The translations under genes and the position numbers were made by a program. The notes under the pieces are model-generated. The model searched no databases. It saw only the letters and a list, made by a program, of their open reading frames with translations, and was not told the origin of the DNA. From contig JAPNUO010000008.1 of NCBI GenBank assembly GCA_026627065.1, positions 62,001-126,000 on the forward strand: a stretch of DNA of 64,000 bases, written 5' to 3'. Positions 9,600 to 18,304 of this stretch are shown here, in pieces. Numbering within the stretch: position 1 is the first letter of the stretch; the number at the start of each line of letters is the position of its first letter. Source of the DNA: Bacillota bacterium. GTDB taxonomy: Bacteria; Bacillota; Sulfobacillia; Sulfobacillales; Sulfobacillaceae.

Positions 9600-10186
9600 C
9601 CGCTGTGCTCCGTCCTCAAACCGTCCAACAATGTCCGCATGAGGGAAATTTCTTTAGCCAGCCGCCCGCGGCTGGTCGGGATTTCCAGCAGTTCTTGCTG
9701 GGTGGCTGCGTTCAACGGAATGTGCGCGGCAATCCAGTAGGACAAAAGCGGAGCGCCCTGGGGCAAGGTGACCCGCCCTCCCGATTCGTTGACTGTAGCC
9801 CACAGTTCCGAAGCCAAGGCCCAGGCCTCTTCCAACAGCAGCGGGGGAATCGATTCCTCGGCGTCGTTGGCATAGCGAAATTGGCCAATCATGGCATTGC
9901 CTTGGTGACGATACGAGAGAATGTGCACTCGCTGAATCCCTGCCACCTCGAGTTGCCACGCCTCTGCTTGTTCGGACATCTCTAGCACCCGGCCTATCGT
10001 GGCGACGGTTGCCGGTTCATGGTCAGGCCGCTCCAACGCAAAGACCAGACTGTGATCTTGAGAAACCGCCAGACGAATGAGACTTCCCAGTGCCTTGGGT
10101 CTGACCCAGACGGATGACACGATGCCGGGAAACACCACCTGGGGAACCACAACGAGCGACATCGTAAACGTCTCGCGGTTGGGCAT
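9596..10186 (-). CDS. LON substrate-binding domain protein
   Basis: A 196-residue protein resembling the free-standing N-terminal (substrate-recognition) domain of Lon protease: an opening VPQVVFPG strand, a central VATIGRVLEMSE segment, and QLEVAGIQRVHIL, followed by a helical C terminus. There is no ATPase or protease domain, as in other stand-alone LON-domain proteins of Firmicutes and cyanobacteria, whose role is poorly defined. The ATG at 10186 is preferred because GAGAGGTG lies 6 bases before it; an in-frame GTG lies at 10195 but sits on top of that ribosome binding site. It is divergent from the acyl-CoA dehydrogenase. Confidence 0.82.
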   Translation of the reverse strand: MPNRETFTMSLVVVPQVVFPGIVSSVWVRPKALGSLIRLAVSQDHSLVFALERPDHEPATVATIGRVLEMSEQAEAWQLEVAGIQRVHILSYRHQGNAMIGQFRYANDAEESIPPLLLEEAWALASELWATVNESGGRVTLPQGAPLLSYWIAAHIPLNAATQQELLEIPTSRGRLAKEISLMRTLLDGLRTEHSG

Positions 10187-10303
10187 AGGATTCACCTCTC
10201 AAAAGTTATTGTATCATGGAAGTCACAGCAGCGAATCACGCGCCTCGAGGAATCTCCAGGGAAGCGCTGGAATCCGGCGCCTCAGTTCAGGAGGAGGAGA
10301 CAA

Positions 10304-11479
10304 GTGGAGCCCCCGCCCTACGCGCTCACCGAGGAACAGGAATGGTTTCGCGACACCGTGCGGCGTCTGGCCCAGGAACGTGTGGCGCCGCGCGCCGCGG
10401 ACATTGACCGCACCGGCACGTTTCCCTGGGACATTGCCGAGCTTTTTGCCGAAGCGGGACTACTCGGCTTGGGCCTGCCGGAGGAGTGGGGCGGCGGCGG
10501 AGCCGACCTTCTCACCTTGGCGCTGGCCATCGAAGAAGTTGCGAAAGTCTGCGCCACCTCGAGCTTAATTATCGCTGCCCAACACTTAGGCGCTCTGCCC
10601 ATCGTGATTGCCGGCACACGGGCCCAACAGGCGCTGTTTCTTCCTGATCTCGCCAGCGGACGCAAATTGGCCGCCTTTGCGCTCACCGAGCCCGAGGCGG
10701 GGTCCGATGCGGGACATGTGCAAATGCGGGCCGTGCGGGACAACGACCGTTATTGGTTGAGCGGGACGAAAGCGTTCATTACCAACGGGGGATTGGCTAA
10801 GACGCTGGTCGTTTTCGCATCGTGTGATCCGCAAAAGGGTGCGCGCGGTATGACGGCATTTGTCGTTGACGGTGACGCGGCCGGACTTACGGTCGGGCGC
10901 ATTGAAGACAAGATGGGTATCCGGGGATCGCAGACGGCGACCCTTTACTTTGATCATGTCGCAGTTCCCGTCGAGCAGCGGCTAGGCGATGAAGGCGAGG
11001 GGTTCAAAATCGCCATGCAGACTCTCGACCGGACACGCCTGGGCATTGCCGCGCAAGCCCTGGGGATAGCCGAGGGGGCGTTTCTGGCGACGGTCGACCA
11101 TTTGACTCACCGCCGTCAATTTGGACGTCCGTTGATCGAGCAGGAAGCGATTCAATTCATGGTAGCGGATATGGCCACCAGGATCGAAGCGTCCCGGCAG
11201 CTTTTGTATAAGGCGTGTGCGGTGGCGGAACGGGCAGGACTGGCTTCGCACGCGAACCCCGAAGTCTCGCGTTTTTCGGCTATGGCCAAACTCTTCTGTT
11301 CCGAGACCGCCATGCGCGTGACGACCGACGCCGTACAATTGTTTGGCGGTTACGGCTATTTGCGCGATTATCCGGTCGAACGCATGATGCGCGATGCCAA
11401 GATTACCCAAATTTATGAGGGGACCAATCAGATTCAGCGCCTAGTGATTTTTCGCAACCTGTTAACAAAGGAGACGTAG
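10304..11479 (+). CDS. Acyl-CoA dehydrogenase
   Basis: A 391-residue FAD-dependent acyl-CoA dehydrogenase, which introduces the alpha-beta double bond into acyl-CoA thioesters. The sequence has the family blocks FALTEPEAGSDA (FAD/substrate), KAFITNGG, RRQFGRPL, and the C-terminal IYEGTNQIQ with the usual catalytic glutamate. The GTG start follows AGGAGGAGG by about 6 bases. Substrate chain length cannot be read from sequence. asnS begins 3 bases after the stop, so the two share a transcript even though the functions are unrelated. A second acyl-CoA dehydrogenase lies at 47.8 kb. Confidence 0.93.
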   Translation: MEPPPYALTEEQEWFRDTVRRLAQERVAPRAADIDRTGTFPWDIAELFAEAGLLGLGLPEEWGGGGADLLTLALAIEEVAKVCATSSLIIAAQHLGALPIVIAGTRAQQALFLPDLASGRKLAAFALTEPEAGSDAGHVQMRAVRDNDRYWLSGTKAFITNGGLAKTLVVFASCDPQKGARGMTAFVVDGDAAGLTVGRIEDKMGIRGSQTATLYFDHVAVPVEQRLGDEGEGFKIAMQTLDRTRLGIAAQALGIAEGAFLATVDHLTHRRQFGRPLIEQEAIQFMVADMATRIEASRQLLYKACAVAERAGLASHANPEVSRFSAMAKLFCSETAMRVTTDAVQLFGGYGYLRDYPVERMMRDAKITQIYEGTNQIQRLVIFRNLLTKET

Positions 11480-11482
11480 ATC

Positions 11483-12775
11483 ATGTCCACCATCAGCGTG
11501 CGGGACTTGGCAAGCCACGTGGGAGAGGTGGTGACCCTCCGCGGATGGCTTACTCACTTGCGCTCCTCCGGAAAAATTCACTTTGTGGTGCTGCGCGATG
11601 GGACAGGCGAGGTGCAAGGTGTCTTGCGCCACGGGGAGTGCGTCTGGGAAGGGGTTGAGCAGCTGGATGATCTGGAACAAGAATGCGCACTGGCCCTGGA
11701 AGGCCAGGTGAGGGCAGACCCGCGAGCGCCGTCGGGCGTGGAACTCGACGTGCGTCGGCTCGTCCGGCTAGCCCCGAGTCCTCACTATCCCATTCAGCCT
11801 AAGGCGCACGGCGTCGACTTTTTGATGGAGCATCGACATCTCTGGGTGCGCAGCCCACGGCAGGCTGCGATTTTGCGCCTGCGGGCGCGGATTATCCATG
11901 CGATCCGGGCCTTTTTGGATGACCACGGCTTTATCCTGGCCGATCCTCCCATTATCACGCCTTCGGCAGCTGAAGGCACGACGACGTTGTTTCCCATTGA
12001 TTATTTTGGCGAGTCCATGTACCTTTCGCAGTCCGGGCAGCTTTACATGGAAGCTCTGGCCATGGCATTGGGCCGCGTCTATGCGTTTGGCCCCACCTTC
12101 CGCGCCGAAAAATCGAAAACGCGACGCCATTTGACCGAATTCTGGATGGTGGAACCGGAAATGGCATTTTGTCAATTTGAGGAAAACCTTTCTTGGCAAG
12201 AGCAATTGGTGGGTTATGTGGTGCAAGATGTGCTGGCGCACATGCAACCGGAGCTGTCTGTCCTCGGTCGCGACAGCGAGGCCCTTCAGCGGGTGGTTCC
12301 ACCGTTCCCGCGCGTGACCTACGACGAAGCCCTCCGACTTTTACAGGATCGAGGATATGCGTTAACCTGGGGCGAAGACTTTGGCGCCCCGGAAGAGACG
12401 GCGCTGGCGGCCATGTTTGACCGTCCAGTCTTTGTCACCCATTTTCCCCGCGCTATCAAGGCCTTTTACATGCAGCCGGATCCGGAACGGCCTGACGTGG
12501 TGCTGGCGGCCGACCTGCTCGCGCCGGAAGGCTACGGCGAAATTATTGGCGGCAGCGAGCGCATTCACGATTTGGACCTCTTGCTGCAACGACTGAAAGA
12601 CCATAACATGGATCCGAACGCGTACAGCTGGTACGTCGACTTACGACGGTACGGTTCAGTGCCGCACAGTGGGTTTGGCATGGGCATCGAGCGCGTGGTC
12701 GCTTGGATCGCAGGACTTGACCACGTCCGGGAAACCATTCCATTTGCCCGCACGCTAAATCGGGTGTGGCCGTAA
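11483..12775 (+). CDS. asnS: Asparaginyl-tRNA synthetase
   Basis: A 430-residue class II aminoacyl-tRNA synthetase. The N-terminal OB-fold anticodon-binding domain begins LRGWLTHLRSSGKIHFV, typical of bacterial AsnRS. Class II motif 2 (TFRAEKSKTRRHLTEFWMVEPE) and motif 3 (GFGMGIERVVAWIAGL) are intact. The ending DHVRETIPFARTLNRVWP is AsnRS-like rather than AspRS-like; the usual PFPR is PFAR here. AAAGGAGAC lies 8 bases before the ATG, inside the end of the preceding gene. Confidence 0.92.
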   Translation: MSTISVRDLASHVGEVVTLRGWLTHLRSSGKIHFVVLRDGTGEVQGVLRHGECVWEGVEQLDDLEQECALALEGQVRADPRAPSGVELDVRRLVRLAPSPHYPIQPKAHGVDFLMEHRHLWVRSPRQAAILRLRARIIHAIRAFLDDHGFILADPPIITPSAAEGTTTLFPIDYFGESMYLSQSGQLYMEALAMALGRVYAFGPTFRAEKSKTRRHLTEFWMVEPEMAFCQFEENLSWQEQLVGYVVQDVLAHMQPELSVLGRDSEALQRVVPPFPRVTYDEALRLLQDRGYALTWGEDFGAPEETALAAMFDRPVFVTHFPRAIKAFYMQPDPERPDVVLAADLLAPEGYGEIIGGSERIHDLDLLLQRLKDHNMDPNAYSWYVDLRRYGSVPHSGFGMGIERVVAWIAGLDHVRETIPFARTLNRVWP

Positions 12776-12827
12776 CCTTTGCGCGAGCATGGAGAGCATG
12801 GAGCATTTTAAGGAGGGAGGGCTCTGA

Positions 12828-13748
12828 TTGAGCGGCGACGCCATGAGTATCGGGGAGTACCTGCGTCAGTCACGGCAAGCGCGGCGGCTCAGCTTGACTG
12901 ACGTGAGTAGCGCCCTGCACATTCGCGTCGAATATCTGGAGGCTCTCGAAACCGACGCCTGGGACAAGTTGCCAGGCGAGGTGTACGGGCTCGGGTTTTT
13001 GCGCAGCTATGCTCGTTACCTCGAACTGGACGCCGAGGCGTTGGTCGAGTACCGCAAGCGCTTAAGCCGGAAGGAAATGCCTGTCGCGCGCGAGCAGGTC
13101 CGTACGCCGTCGCTTCCGAGTCGTCGTGCGCGGCGTCGGGCTCCATCCAAGCGCCAAGGGGATTTGTCGCGGAGGGAGGCGCGGCGCGGGACGTCTGGCG
13201 CCGAGTCTCGAGTGTCCAGCGGAGCAGTCATCGGAGCTGCCGTAATTTTAGCGGCATTATTTGTCGTAGGCCTCTACAAGCTGCCTAAGGCGCCTCATCA
13301 CCTGGCGGCGTCTTCCACCACGCATGTCGCGCACCGAACCCATGCTCGCTCTGTCCCACGAAAAACCCAACCGCGTCCAACGGCTCCGGCGCATTCTCCT
13401 TCCCATCGCGTCGTCTCTCATCCAGCATCGGCTCCCCAGGTTGAGGTCCGCCTGGCGTCAAACAATCTGGCCGCGGGCCAAGTCGTATACACCGTGAACC
13501 AAACCCCCGTCAAAGTCACCGCGAGCTTTACCGGTCCCTGCTGGACCGAGGAGTGGATTAACGGGACCACGTCAAACCCCTACGGTCACGTCTTCACCGC
13601 TGGCCAACAAGTGACGTTGACGGGCGCGCAAAGTGTGGCGTTTAAATTTGGCACCCGCTACGTCGATCTTAAGGTCAACGGCACTGCGGTCAGCCTGCCC
13701 GATCCCACGATTCACGTCCTCACCATTACCTTCCGGCACATATCCTAG
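12828..13748 (+). CDS. rodZ: RodZ-like membrane protein with HTH domain (YmfM)
   Basis: A 306-residue single-pass membrane protein. Residues about 5-75 form a Cro-like helix-turn-helix (DUF4115-associated HTH_25), residues about 130-150 a transmembrane helix (VIGAAVILAALFVVGLY), then a histidine/proline-rich linker and a C-terminal beta domain (about 203-305) like DUF4115. RodZ links MreB to the envelope. In B. subtilis the homologue ymfM lies just upstream of pgsA and cinA, as here. I chose the TTG at 12828 because the strong AAGGAGGGAGG site ends 7 bases before it; ATG at 12843 is the alternative. Confidence 0.88.
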   Translation: MSGDAMSIGEYLRQSRQARRLSLTDVSSALHIRVEYLEALETDAWDKLPGEVYGLGFLRSYARYLELDAEALVEYRKRLSRKEMPVAREQVRTPSLPSRRARRRAPSKRQGDLSRREARRGTSGAESRVSSGAVIGAAVILAALFVVGLYKLPKAPHHLAASSTTHVAHRTHARSVPRKTQPRPTAPAHSPSHRVVSHPASAPQVEVRLASNNLAAGQVVYTVNQTPVKVTASFTGPCWTEEWINGTTSNPYGHVFTAGQQVTLTGAQSVAFKFGTRYVDLKVNGTAVSLPDPTIHVLTITFRHIS

Positions 13749-13765
13749 AAGAGGGTGCGCATGCT

Positions 13766-14953
13766 ATGGCTCGTGGAGGTGGCGCAGCCATGGCATGGTT
13801 CCGACGGGAGCGCGTGATCCTAGTCGCGGCAGCCGTGACCGGTGCACTGGGAGGGGCCCCTGTCCGGGCGGCGTCTTTGACGCCGGCTCCCGTGCTAGGC
13901 GCGCGGGCCGCGATTTTAATGGACGCACGCACGGGAGCCATTCTTTACGAAAAGCACGCGTTTCTCCAAATGGATCCGGCCTCTCTGACCAAGATGATGA
14001 CGGCTCTCATCGTCATTCGCCATGGTCATTTGGATCAACGCGTTCCCATCTCGCGGGGGGCCGATCAAACACCGGGGTCGTCTTTACACGTGCGCATGGG
14101 GGAAGAATATACTCGTTTGGATTTGTTAAAAGGACTGCTGCTCCGTTCCGGCAACGACGCCGCGGTCGCGTTGGCGGAAAGCGACGCCGGATCAGTGCAG
14201 CGGTTTGTGGCGTGGATGAACGTCACGGCGCAATCTCTGGGCGCCTTTAATACGTCTTTTGAAAATCCTCATGGACTAACCCGCCCGGGCCATTACAGCT
14301 CTGCCTACGATCTGGCGCTCATCGCGCGGGCCGCGTTGCAGCACCCGCTTTTTCGCGAGATAGTCAGGTCGAACGAAGCCACCATCACGGAACAACGCTC
14401 GTTGACTCGCCGCACCATCCATACCACCAATCAGCTGTTGTATGGATTTCCCGGCGCAGACGGAGTGAAGACCGGCACCACGTCAGCTGCAGGCAAGTGT
14501 TTGGTCGCGTCTGCCACCCGCCATCAGTGGCAACTGATCGCGGTGGTGCTCAATAGTCCCGACCGGTGGGGTGACGCAAGCCGCTTGCTCAACTGGGGAT
14601 TTGAGAACTGGGAGTTGCGCCGTCTTCTTGTCGCGGATGTTCCCATCGCTCAGCGACCGGTTGTCGACGGACGGCAAGCCCAGGTGGCCATTGTGCCTCA
14701 CCGGGCGTTATGGGTGGTTGTGCCCCGCGGGGACGCCGTCAGAACCGTTGTCAGCTTGCCAGACAAGCTAACGGCCCCGATCCTGCCTCGTCATCGTGTG
14801 GGCTTTTACCACGTCCTCATCCCAGGACAACCGGTGGAAAGCCGTGCCCTCTATCCTGCCAAACCCGTGGCGCTGAAGCCCTGGTGGCAGCGCAGCCTAG
14901 AACGCCTCAGAGGGTTGCTCCCGTTTAACCGGCGAGAACCCCCGAAACCATAA
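13766..14953 (+). CDS. dacF: D-alanyl-D-alanine carboxypeptidase (S11, DacF-like)
   Basis: A 395-residue penicillin-binding protein of peptidase family S11 that trims the terminal D-alanine from peptidoglycan stem peptides. All three active-site motifs are present: SLTK at 73-76, SGN at 128-130 and KTG at 235-237. An N-terminal signal peptide (cut near VRAAS, about residue 35) exports it, and a basic C terminus (LERLRGLLPFNRR) could form the usual membrane-attaching amphipathic helix. A start at ATG 13790 is equally possible; both have a purine-rich site about 10 bases upstream. The dacF symbol reflects the sporulation context and is an inference. A paralogue with a changed third motif lies at 33.2-34.5 kb. 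Confidence 0.9.
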   Translation: MARGGGAAMAWFRRERVILVAAAVTGALGGAPVRAASLTPAPVLGARAAILMDARTGAILYEKHAFLQMDPASLTKMMTALIVIRHGHLDQRVPISRGADQTPGSSLHVRMGEEYTRLDLLKGLLLRSGNDAAVALAESDAGSVQRFVAWMNVTAQSLGAFNTSFENPHGLTRPGHYSSAYDLALIARAALQHPLFREIVRSNEATITEQRSLTRRTIHTTNQLLYGFPGADGVKTGTTSAAGKCLVASATRHQWQLIAVVLNSPDRWGDASRLLNWGFENWELRRLLVADVPIAQRPVVDGRQAQVAIVPHRALWVVVPRGDAVRTVVSLPDKLTAPILPRHRVGFYHVLIPGQPVESRALYPAKPVALKPWWQRSLERLRGLLPFNRREPPKP

Positions 14954-14992
14954 GCGGGCGACGCCCGGGGGCAGGACGCATGCGTTTTTCCC

Positions 14993-15751
14993 TTACCCCC
15001 GGTAGTTTGGGACTCCCGCCTTTAGGAGCGCCTTCAGTGTGACACACTGATAGCCTTGGGCCCGCAAATCCCGGATGATGGTGGGGAGAGCCAAGTCGGT
15101 TTGCTTGCAGGTATCCGAGGCGTGGAGCAGAACGATATCGCCAGGGTGGATCCGCGTCATAACGCGGCGAACGATGGTAGACACGCCGGGATTCATCCAG
15201 TCCAGGGAATCGGTTCCCCAGGTGACCGTCGTATAGCCGATGGCCTTCGTTGCCGCAAGCGTTCGAGGGCTGAAGTCGCCGTTGGGCGGGCGAACAAACG
15301 TGGGATGCTGTCCGGTGATGTCATAAATGACCTGATCCGCTTTAAGAATGTTGTCCTGCACGCCTTGATTGCTAAGACTCGTGTAATTGACGTGAGCCCA
15401 TCCGTGGGACTCCACTTCGTAGCCCGATTGCGCAAAGTCTTTCACTAAAGAGGCATTTTGACGAGCCCAGGGGCCCGAGACAAAAAACGTGGCTTCGACG
15501 TGATCGCTCTTCAGGAGGTCGAAGACCTTCTTGGGCATCACAGTGCCCCAGGAAATGTCAAACGTGAGGGCCACGACCTTGCGGGGAGTGGTCACATCCC
15601 TCAGGGAATAGCGATCGGATGGCGGAACGGAGGCAGCACTGGCCAGATTGACGGGGGTGACCCACGACAGCATGGCGACGATGAGTCCGGCTAACCCAGC
15701 GCGCGCCGTTCTCCGCCGCACCCGCGGCAAAACGGTTCCGAACATGCCCAT
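14993..15751 (-). CDS. Polysaccharide deacetylase, PdaB/YlxY type
   Basis: A 252-residue exported protein with a NodB deacetylase domain. After a signal peptide (ending near NLASAAS) come the motif TFDISWG, the metal-binding pair SHGWAHVNY, the RPPNGDFS motif, and the long block DSLDWMNPGVSTI through HPGDIVLLHASD that typifies the sporulation proteins PdaB and YlxY. The second aspartate of the usual TFDD motif is replaced (TFDI), as in those sporulation members, so activity may be altered. The ATG at 15751 is used because GAGGAGG lies 7 bases upstream; two other ATGs are adjacent. It is divergent from rimO. Confidence 0.87.
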   Translation of the reverse strand: MGMFGTVLPRVRRRTARAGLAGLIVAMLSWVTPVNLASAASVPPSDRYSLRDVTTPRKVVALTFDISWGTVMPKKVFDLLKSDHVEATFFVSGPWARQNASLVKDFAQSGYEVESHGWAHVNYTSLSNQGVQDNILKADQVIYDITGQHPTFVRPPNGDFSPRTLAATKAIGYTTVTWGTDSLDWMNPGVSTIVRRVMTRIHPGDIVLLHASDTCKQTDLALPTIIRDLRAQGYQCVTLKALLKAGVPNYRG

Positions 15752-15823
15752 AGTCATTCCTCCTCGATGTTGAGGCCGAACTTCCGGCCTCGCATTGCGC
15801 TTTATTTTCCCCCAGGGGTAGGC

Positions 15824-15842
15824 TATGATATCCGCGAGGTGA
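15824..15842 (+). promoter_or_regulatory. -10 element and ribosome binding site of rimO
   Basis: TATGATA at 15824-15830 resembles the -10 elements before other genes in this window, and GAGGTGAT at 15835-15842 serves the TTG start at 15849. No convincing -35 is visible. If this -10 is used, the transcript leader is about 15 bases. Confidence 0.4.
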
Positions 15843-15848
15843 TGGGAT

Positions 15849-17165
15849 TTGGCAGTCAAGGTGGGCATGGTCAGTCTCGGATGCCCAAAGAACCGAGTGG
15901 ATTCGGAAGTGATGCTAGGGCTGCTCGAGCAGGCGGGCTACGAGCTCACCTCGTCGGCTGACGAGGCCAACGTCCTTATTGTCAATACCTGCGGATTTAT
16001 CGAAGCCGCCAAGCAGGAATCCATCGATACCATTTTAGAAATGAACCAATATCGCGAACAAGGACGGTTAAAAGCGCTCGTAATGGCCGGGTGTTTGTCC
16101 CAGCGCTACCAGACAGCGTTGTGGGAACAACTGCCGGAAGTGGACGCCATGGTTGGGACGGGAGAATACGAGCGCATTGTGGAGGCGGTGGACGGGGCCC
16201 TGGCGGGGAAGCGTCCCCACTTTTGGGGAGAAATGCCGGTAGGGGGACGGCCGGCTCCCCGGCGCCTCACAACGCCTTTCTATACGAGTTACCTAAAAAT
16301 TGCCGAAGGTTGCGATCACACGTGCGCGTTCTGCGCGATTCCTCTCATGCGGGGCGGTTATCGCAGCCGTCCTCTCGCCGATATTGTGGATGAAGCTCGT
16401 CGCCTAGCGGCGAATGGCGTGCGCGAATTGATCCTTGTCGCTCAGGATTCCACGATTTGGGGCCATGACCTCTATGGCCGTCCGTCCTTGCCCACCTTGC
16501 TGTACGCCCTGCAGGAGATTCCGGGACTCGTGTTTGTTCGCCTGATGTACAGTTACCCCACGGAGGTCACACCGGAGCTGGTCCGCGCCATGCGAGACTT
16601 GCCGGTGGTCGCCCCGTATTTGGACATGCCGTTGCAGCACGCCCACCCTGAGCTGCTTAAGCGCATGGGGCGGCCTTTTCGCCGCGAACGAACGGAGCGG
16701 GTCATCGCGATGGTCCGTGATGCCATACCGGAGGTGACCTTGCGCACCACCTTCATCGTTGGGTTTCCTGGCGAAACCGCGGAGCATCAAGAGGCCTTGC
16801 TCGAATTTGTCGAGGCGATGCGTTTCGACCATGTCGGCGTCTTTACCTATTCCCCGGAAGAAGGCACCAGAGCGGAAGCCTACGGCGACCCAATTCCGCC
16901 CGCCGTCAAAGAAGCGCGGCGGCGCGAGGTCATGGAGCGCCAGTTTAGCATGGTGGAATCCGTGCGCGGGCGGCACATTGGCCGCACGGTGCCCATTCTC
17001 ATCGAACAAGTCGGCGATACGGTGAGCATCGGACGGGGAGCCATGGATGCTCCCGAAATTGATGGGATGGTCTACATTCAAGGACGGTATCCGGTGGGCA
17101 CTGTCGTTCCAGCCCGCATTGTCGGGGTGAAAGGGTACGACTTGTTGGCGGAACGTGGCCAATGA
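15849..17165 (+). CDS. rimO: Ribosomal protein S12 methylthiotransferase RimO
   Basis: A 438-residue radical-SAM methylthiotransferase that modifies an aspartate of ribosomal protein S12. The N-terminal domain holds the three cysteines of the auxiliary cluster, in LGCPKNRVDSE, NTCGFIEAAKQESID and AGCLSQRY; the radical-SAM domain has CDHTCAFCAIP; a TRAM domain ends the protein. The signature KIAEGCDHTCAFCAIPLMRG separates it from the tRNA enzyme MiaB. The start is a TTG behind GAGGTGAT. Its stop overlaps pgsA by four bases (ATGA). Confidence 0.93.
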   Translation: MAVKVGMVSLGCPKNRVDSEVMLGLLEQAGYELTSSADEANVLIVNTCGFIEAAKQESIDTILEMNQYREQGRLKALVMAGCLSQRYQTALWEQLPEVDAMVGTGEYERIVEAVDGALAGKRPHFWGEMPVGGRPAPRRLTTPFYTSYLKIAEGCDHTCAFCAIPLMRGGYRSRPLADIVDEARRLAANGVRELILVAQDSTIWGHDLYGRPSLPTLLYALQEIPGLVFVRLMYSYPTEVTPELVRAMRDLPVVAPYLDMPLQHAHPELLKRMGRPFRRERTERVIAMVRDAIPEVTLRTTFIVGFPGETAEHQEALLEFVEAMRFDHVGVFTYSPEEGTRAEAYGDPIPPAVKEARRREVMERQFSMVESVRGRHIGRTVPILIEQVGDTVSIGRGAMDAPEIDGMVYIQGRYPVGTVVPARIVGVKGYDLLAERGQ

Positions 17166-17674
17166 AAATTCAGGACGCACTGACGCTGAGCCGCGTCGTG
17201 TTTATCCCCCTGGTGATGGTGTGTTGGGGAGCCGGCGGACAGCAGTGGCACTGGTTGGGTTTGGCCCTATTTTCGGCGCTGGCGCTCACCGACTACGCCG
17301 ACGGGCGTATTGCGCGCCATCGGCATGAGACCAGTCGTTTTGGCGCCTATACCGATCCGCTGGCTGACAAATTGTTGGTGCTGGGATGCGCCAGTGTCCT
17401 GGTGGGGGACCATCGTCTCAGCGTCTGGTGGTTCTTTCTTGTATTGACCCGCGAACTCAGCATCAGCACGCTAAGAGCGCTCCTACGCCCAGGGGTGACC
17501 CTGCCTGCCAGTGTTCCCGCAAAGTTCAAGACCCTGAGCCAGCTCGTGGCCGTGGGCTCGAGCAGCGTGTTTAGCGGCTGGGGACCCGACGTTCTGCTCG
17601 GCCTTTCCTTGTTATTGACCTTAGGGACCGGCGTCGACTACTTTCGCCGCACCTGGTCTGCCATTGACTTCTGA
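17162..17674 (+). CDS. pgsA: CDP-alcohol phosphatidyltransferase (PgsA)
   Basis: A 170-residue membrane enzyme, probably phosphatidylglycerophosphate synthase. The catalytic CDP-alcohol transferase motif is complete: DG, AR, G, D and D in DYADGRIARHRHE and SRFGAYTDPLADK. Several hydrophobic segments follow. It is slightly shorter than typical PgsA (about 180-190 residues). It is translationally coupled to rimO, and its position before cinA matches the Bacillus order. A terminator follows. Confidence 0.9.
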   Translation: MKIQDALTLSRVVFIPLVMVCWGAGGQQWHWLGLALFSALALTDYADGRIARHRHETSRFGAYTDPLADKLLVLGCASVLVGDHRLSVWWFFLVLTRELSISTLRALLRPGVTLPASVPAKFKTLSQLVAVGSSSVFSGWGPDVLLGLSLLLTLGTGVDYFRRTWSAIDF

Positions 17675-17708
17675 TGGCGGCAGCGGCTGCCAAGTAAGAC
17701 AAGCATTG

Positions 17709-17731
17709 ACGCGGCGGTAGCCGCGTTCTTT
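17709..17731 (+). terminator. Intrinsic terminator after pgsA
   Basis: ACGCGGC (17709-17715), loop GGTA and GCCGCGT (17720-17726) form a perfect 7-bp stem followed by TCTTT. It lies 35 bases after the pgsA stop. The TATACT at 17736-17741 just downstream may be the -10 of the next gene. Confidence 0.75.
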
Positions 17732-17785
17732 ATGTTATACTGCGTCGCGACGACATCATCGGTCACATGGTAGGAGTGAGATGAG

Positions 17786-18304
17786 ATGAGAGTGTCGGTC
17801 AGGCAAGTCCTGGTGACGTTCGCGGCCATGATCCTTACGGTAACCGCTCTCTTGGTCGGTCAGCGCCTGTATCAGGCAACGGCGGTGAACTCGCCCCTTT
17901 TGACCAGTCTCGGCGCCATCCCGGGGGTGCGCCGGGCGCGCGTCACCGGCAGCACCGTGACGATTGCCCTGGATCCCCACGCGAATCTCATGCAGGTCTA
18001 TGAAGAGGTCAGTGCGGCCGCCACCCATCTCTTAGGTGATCCGCCCGCCCGCATCGTGGTGGTGAACCATCCCGACCCGACGCTCACCAATTTAGCCAAC
18101 AACGTGGCGTTTGTAGTGGCTCAAGGGGAGGCGACGGGTCAATTCGTAGCCATGAAGAATACCATCCAATCGATGGCCACCCACGATCAGGTCTCGGCCG
18201 TCGTGGAACTGGGCACCCGGCACCTCTACTTGACGTTCCGACACCAAGGGCACGTGTTGTATGACGTCTTTCCGCTGACGATTGGAGGGGTCAACCGTGC
18301 TTAA
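17786..18304 (+). CDS. Membrane-anchored protein of unknown function, partner of FtsH-like gene
   Basis: A 172-residue protein I do not recognise. One N-terminal membrane helix (about residues 8-28, VLVTFAAMILTVTALLVGQ) precedes a soluble domain of about 140 residues that would lie outside the cytoplasm, with alternating beta and helical segments (GVRRARVTGSTVTIALD, RIVVVNHPDP). No catalytic motif is visible. The stop lies 8 bases inside the next gene, an FtsH-like protease whose own outer domain is missing, which suggests the two proteins work as a pair. The ribosome binding site GGAGTGAGA precedes the ATG. Confidence 0.75.
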   Translation: MRVSVRQVLVTFAAMILTVTALLVGQRLYQATAVNSPLLTSLGAIPGVRRARVTGSTVTIALDPHANLMQVYEEVSAAATHLLGDPPARIVVVNHPDPTLTNLANNVAFVVAQGEATGQFVAMKNTIQSMATHDQVSAVVELGTRHLYLTFRHQGHVLYDVFPLTIGGVNRA

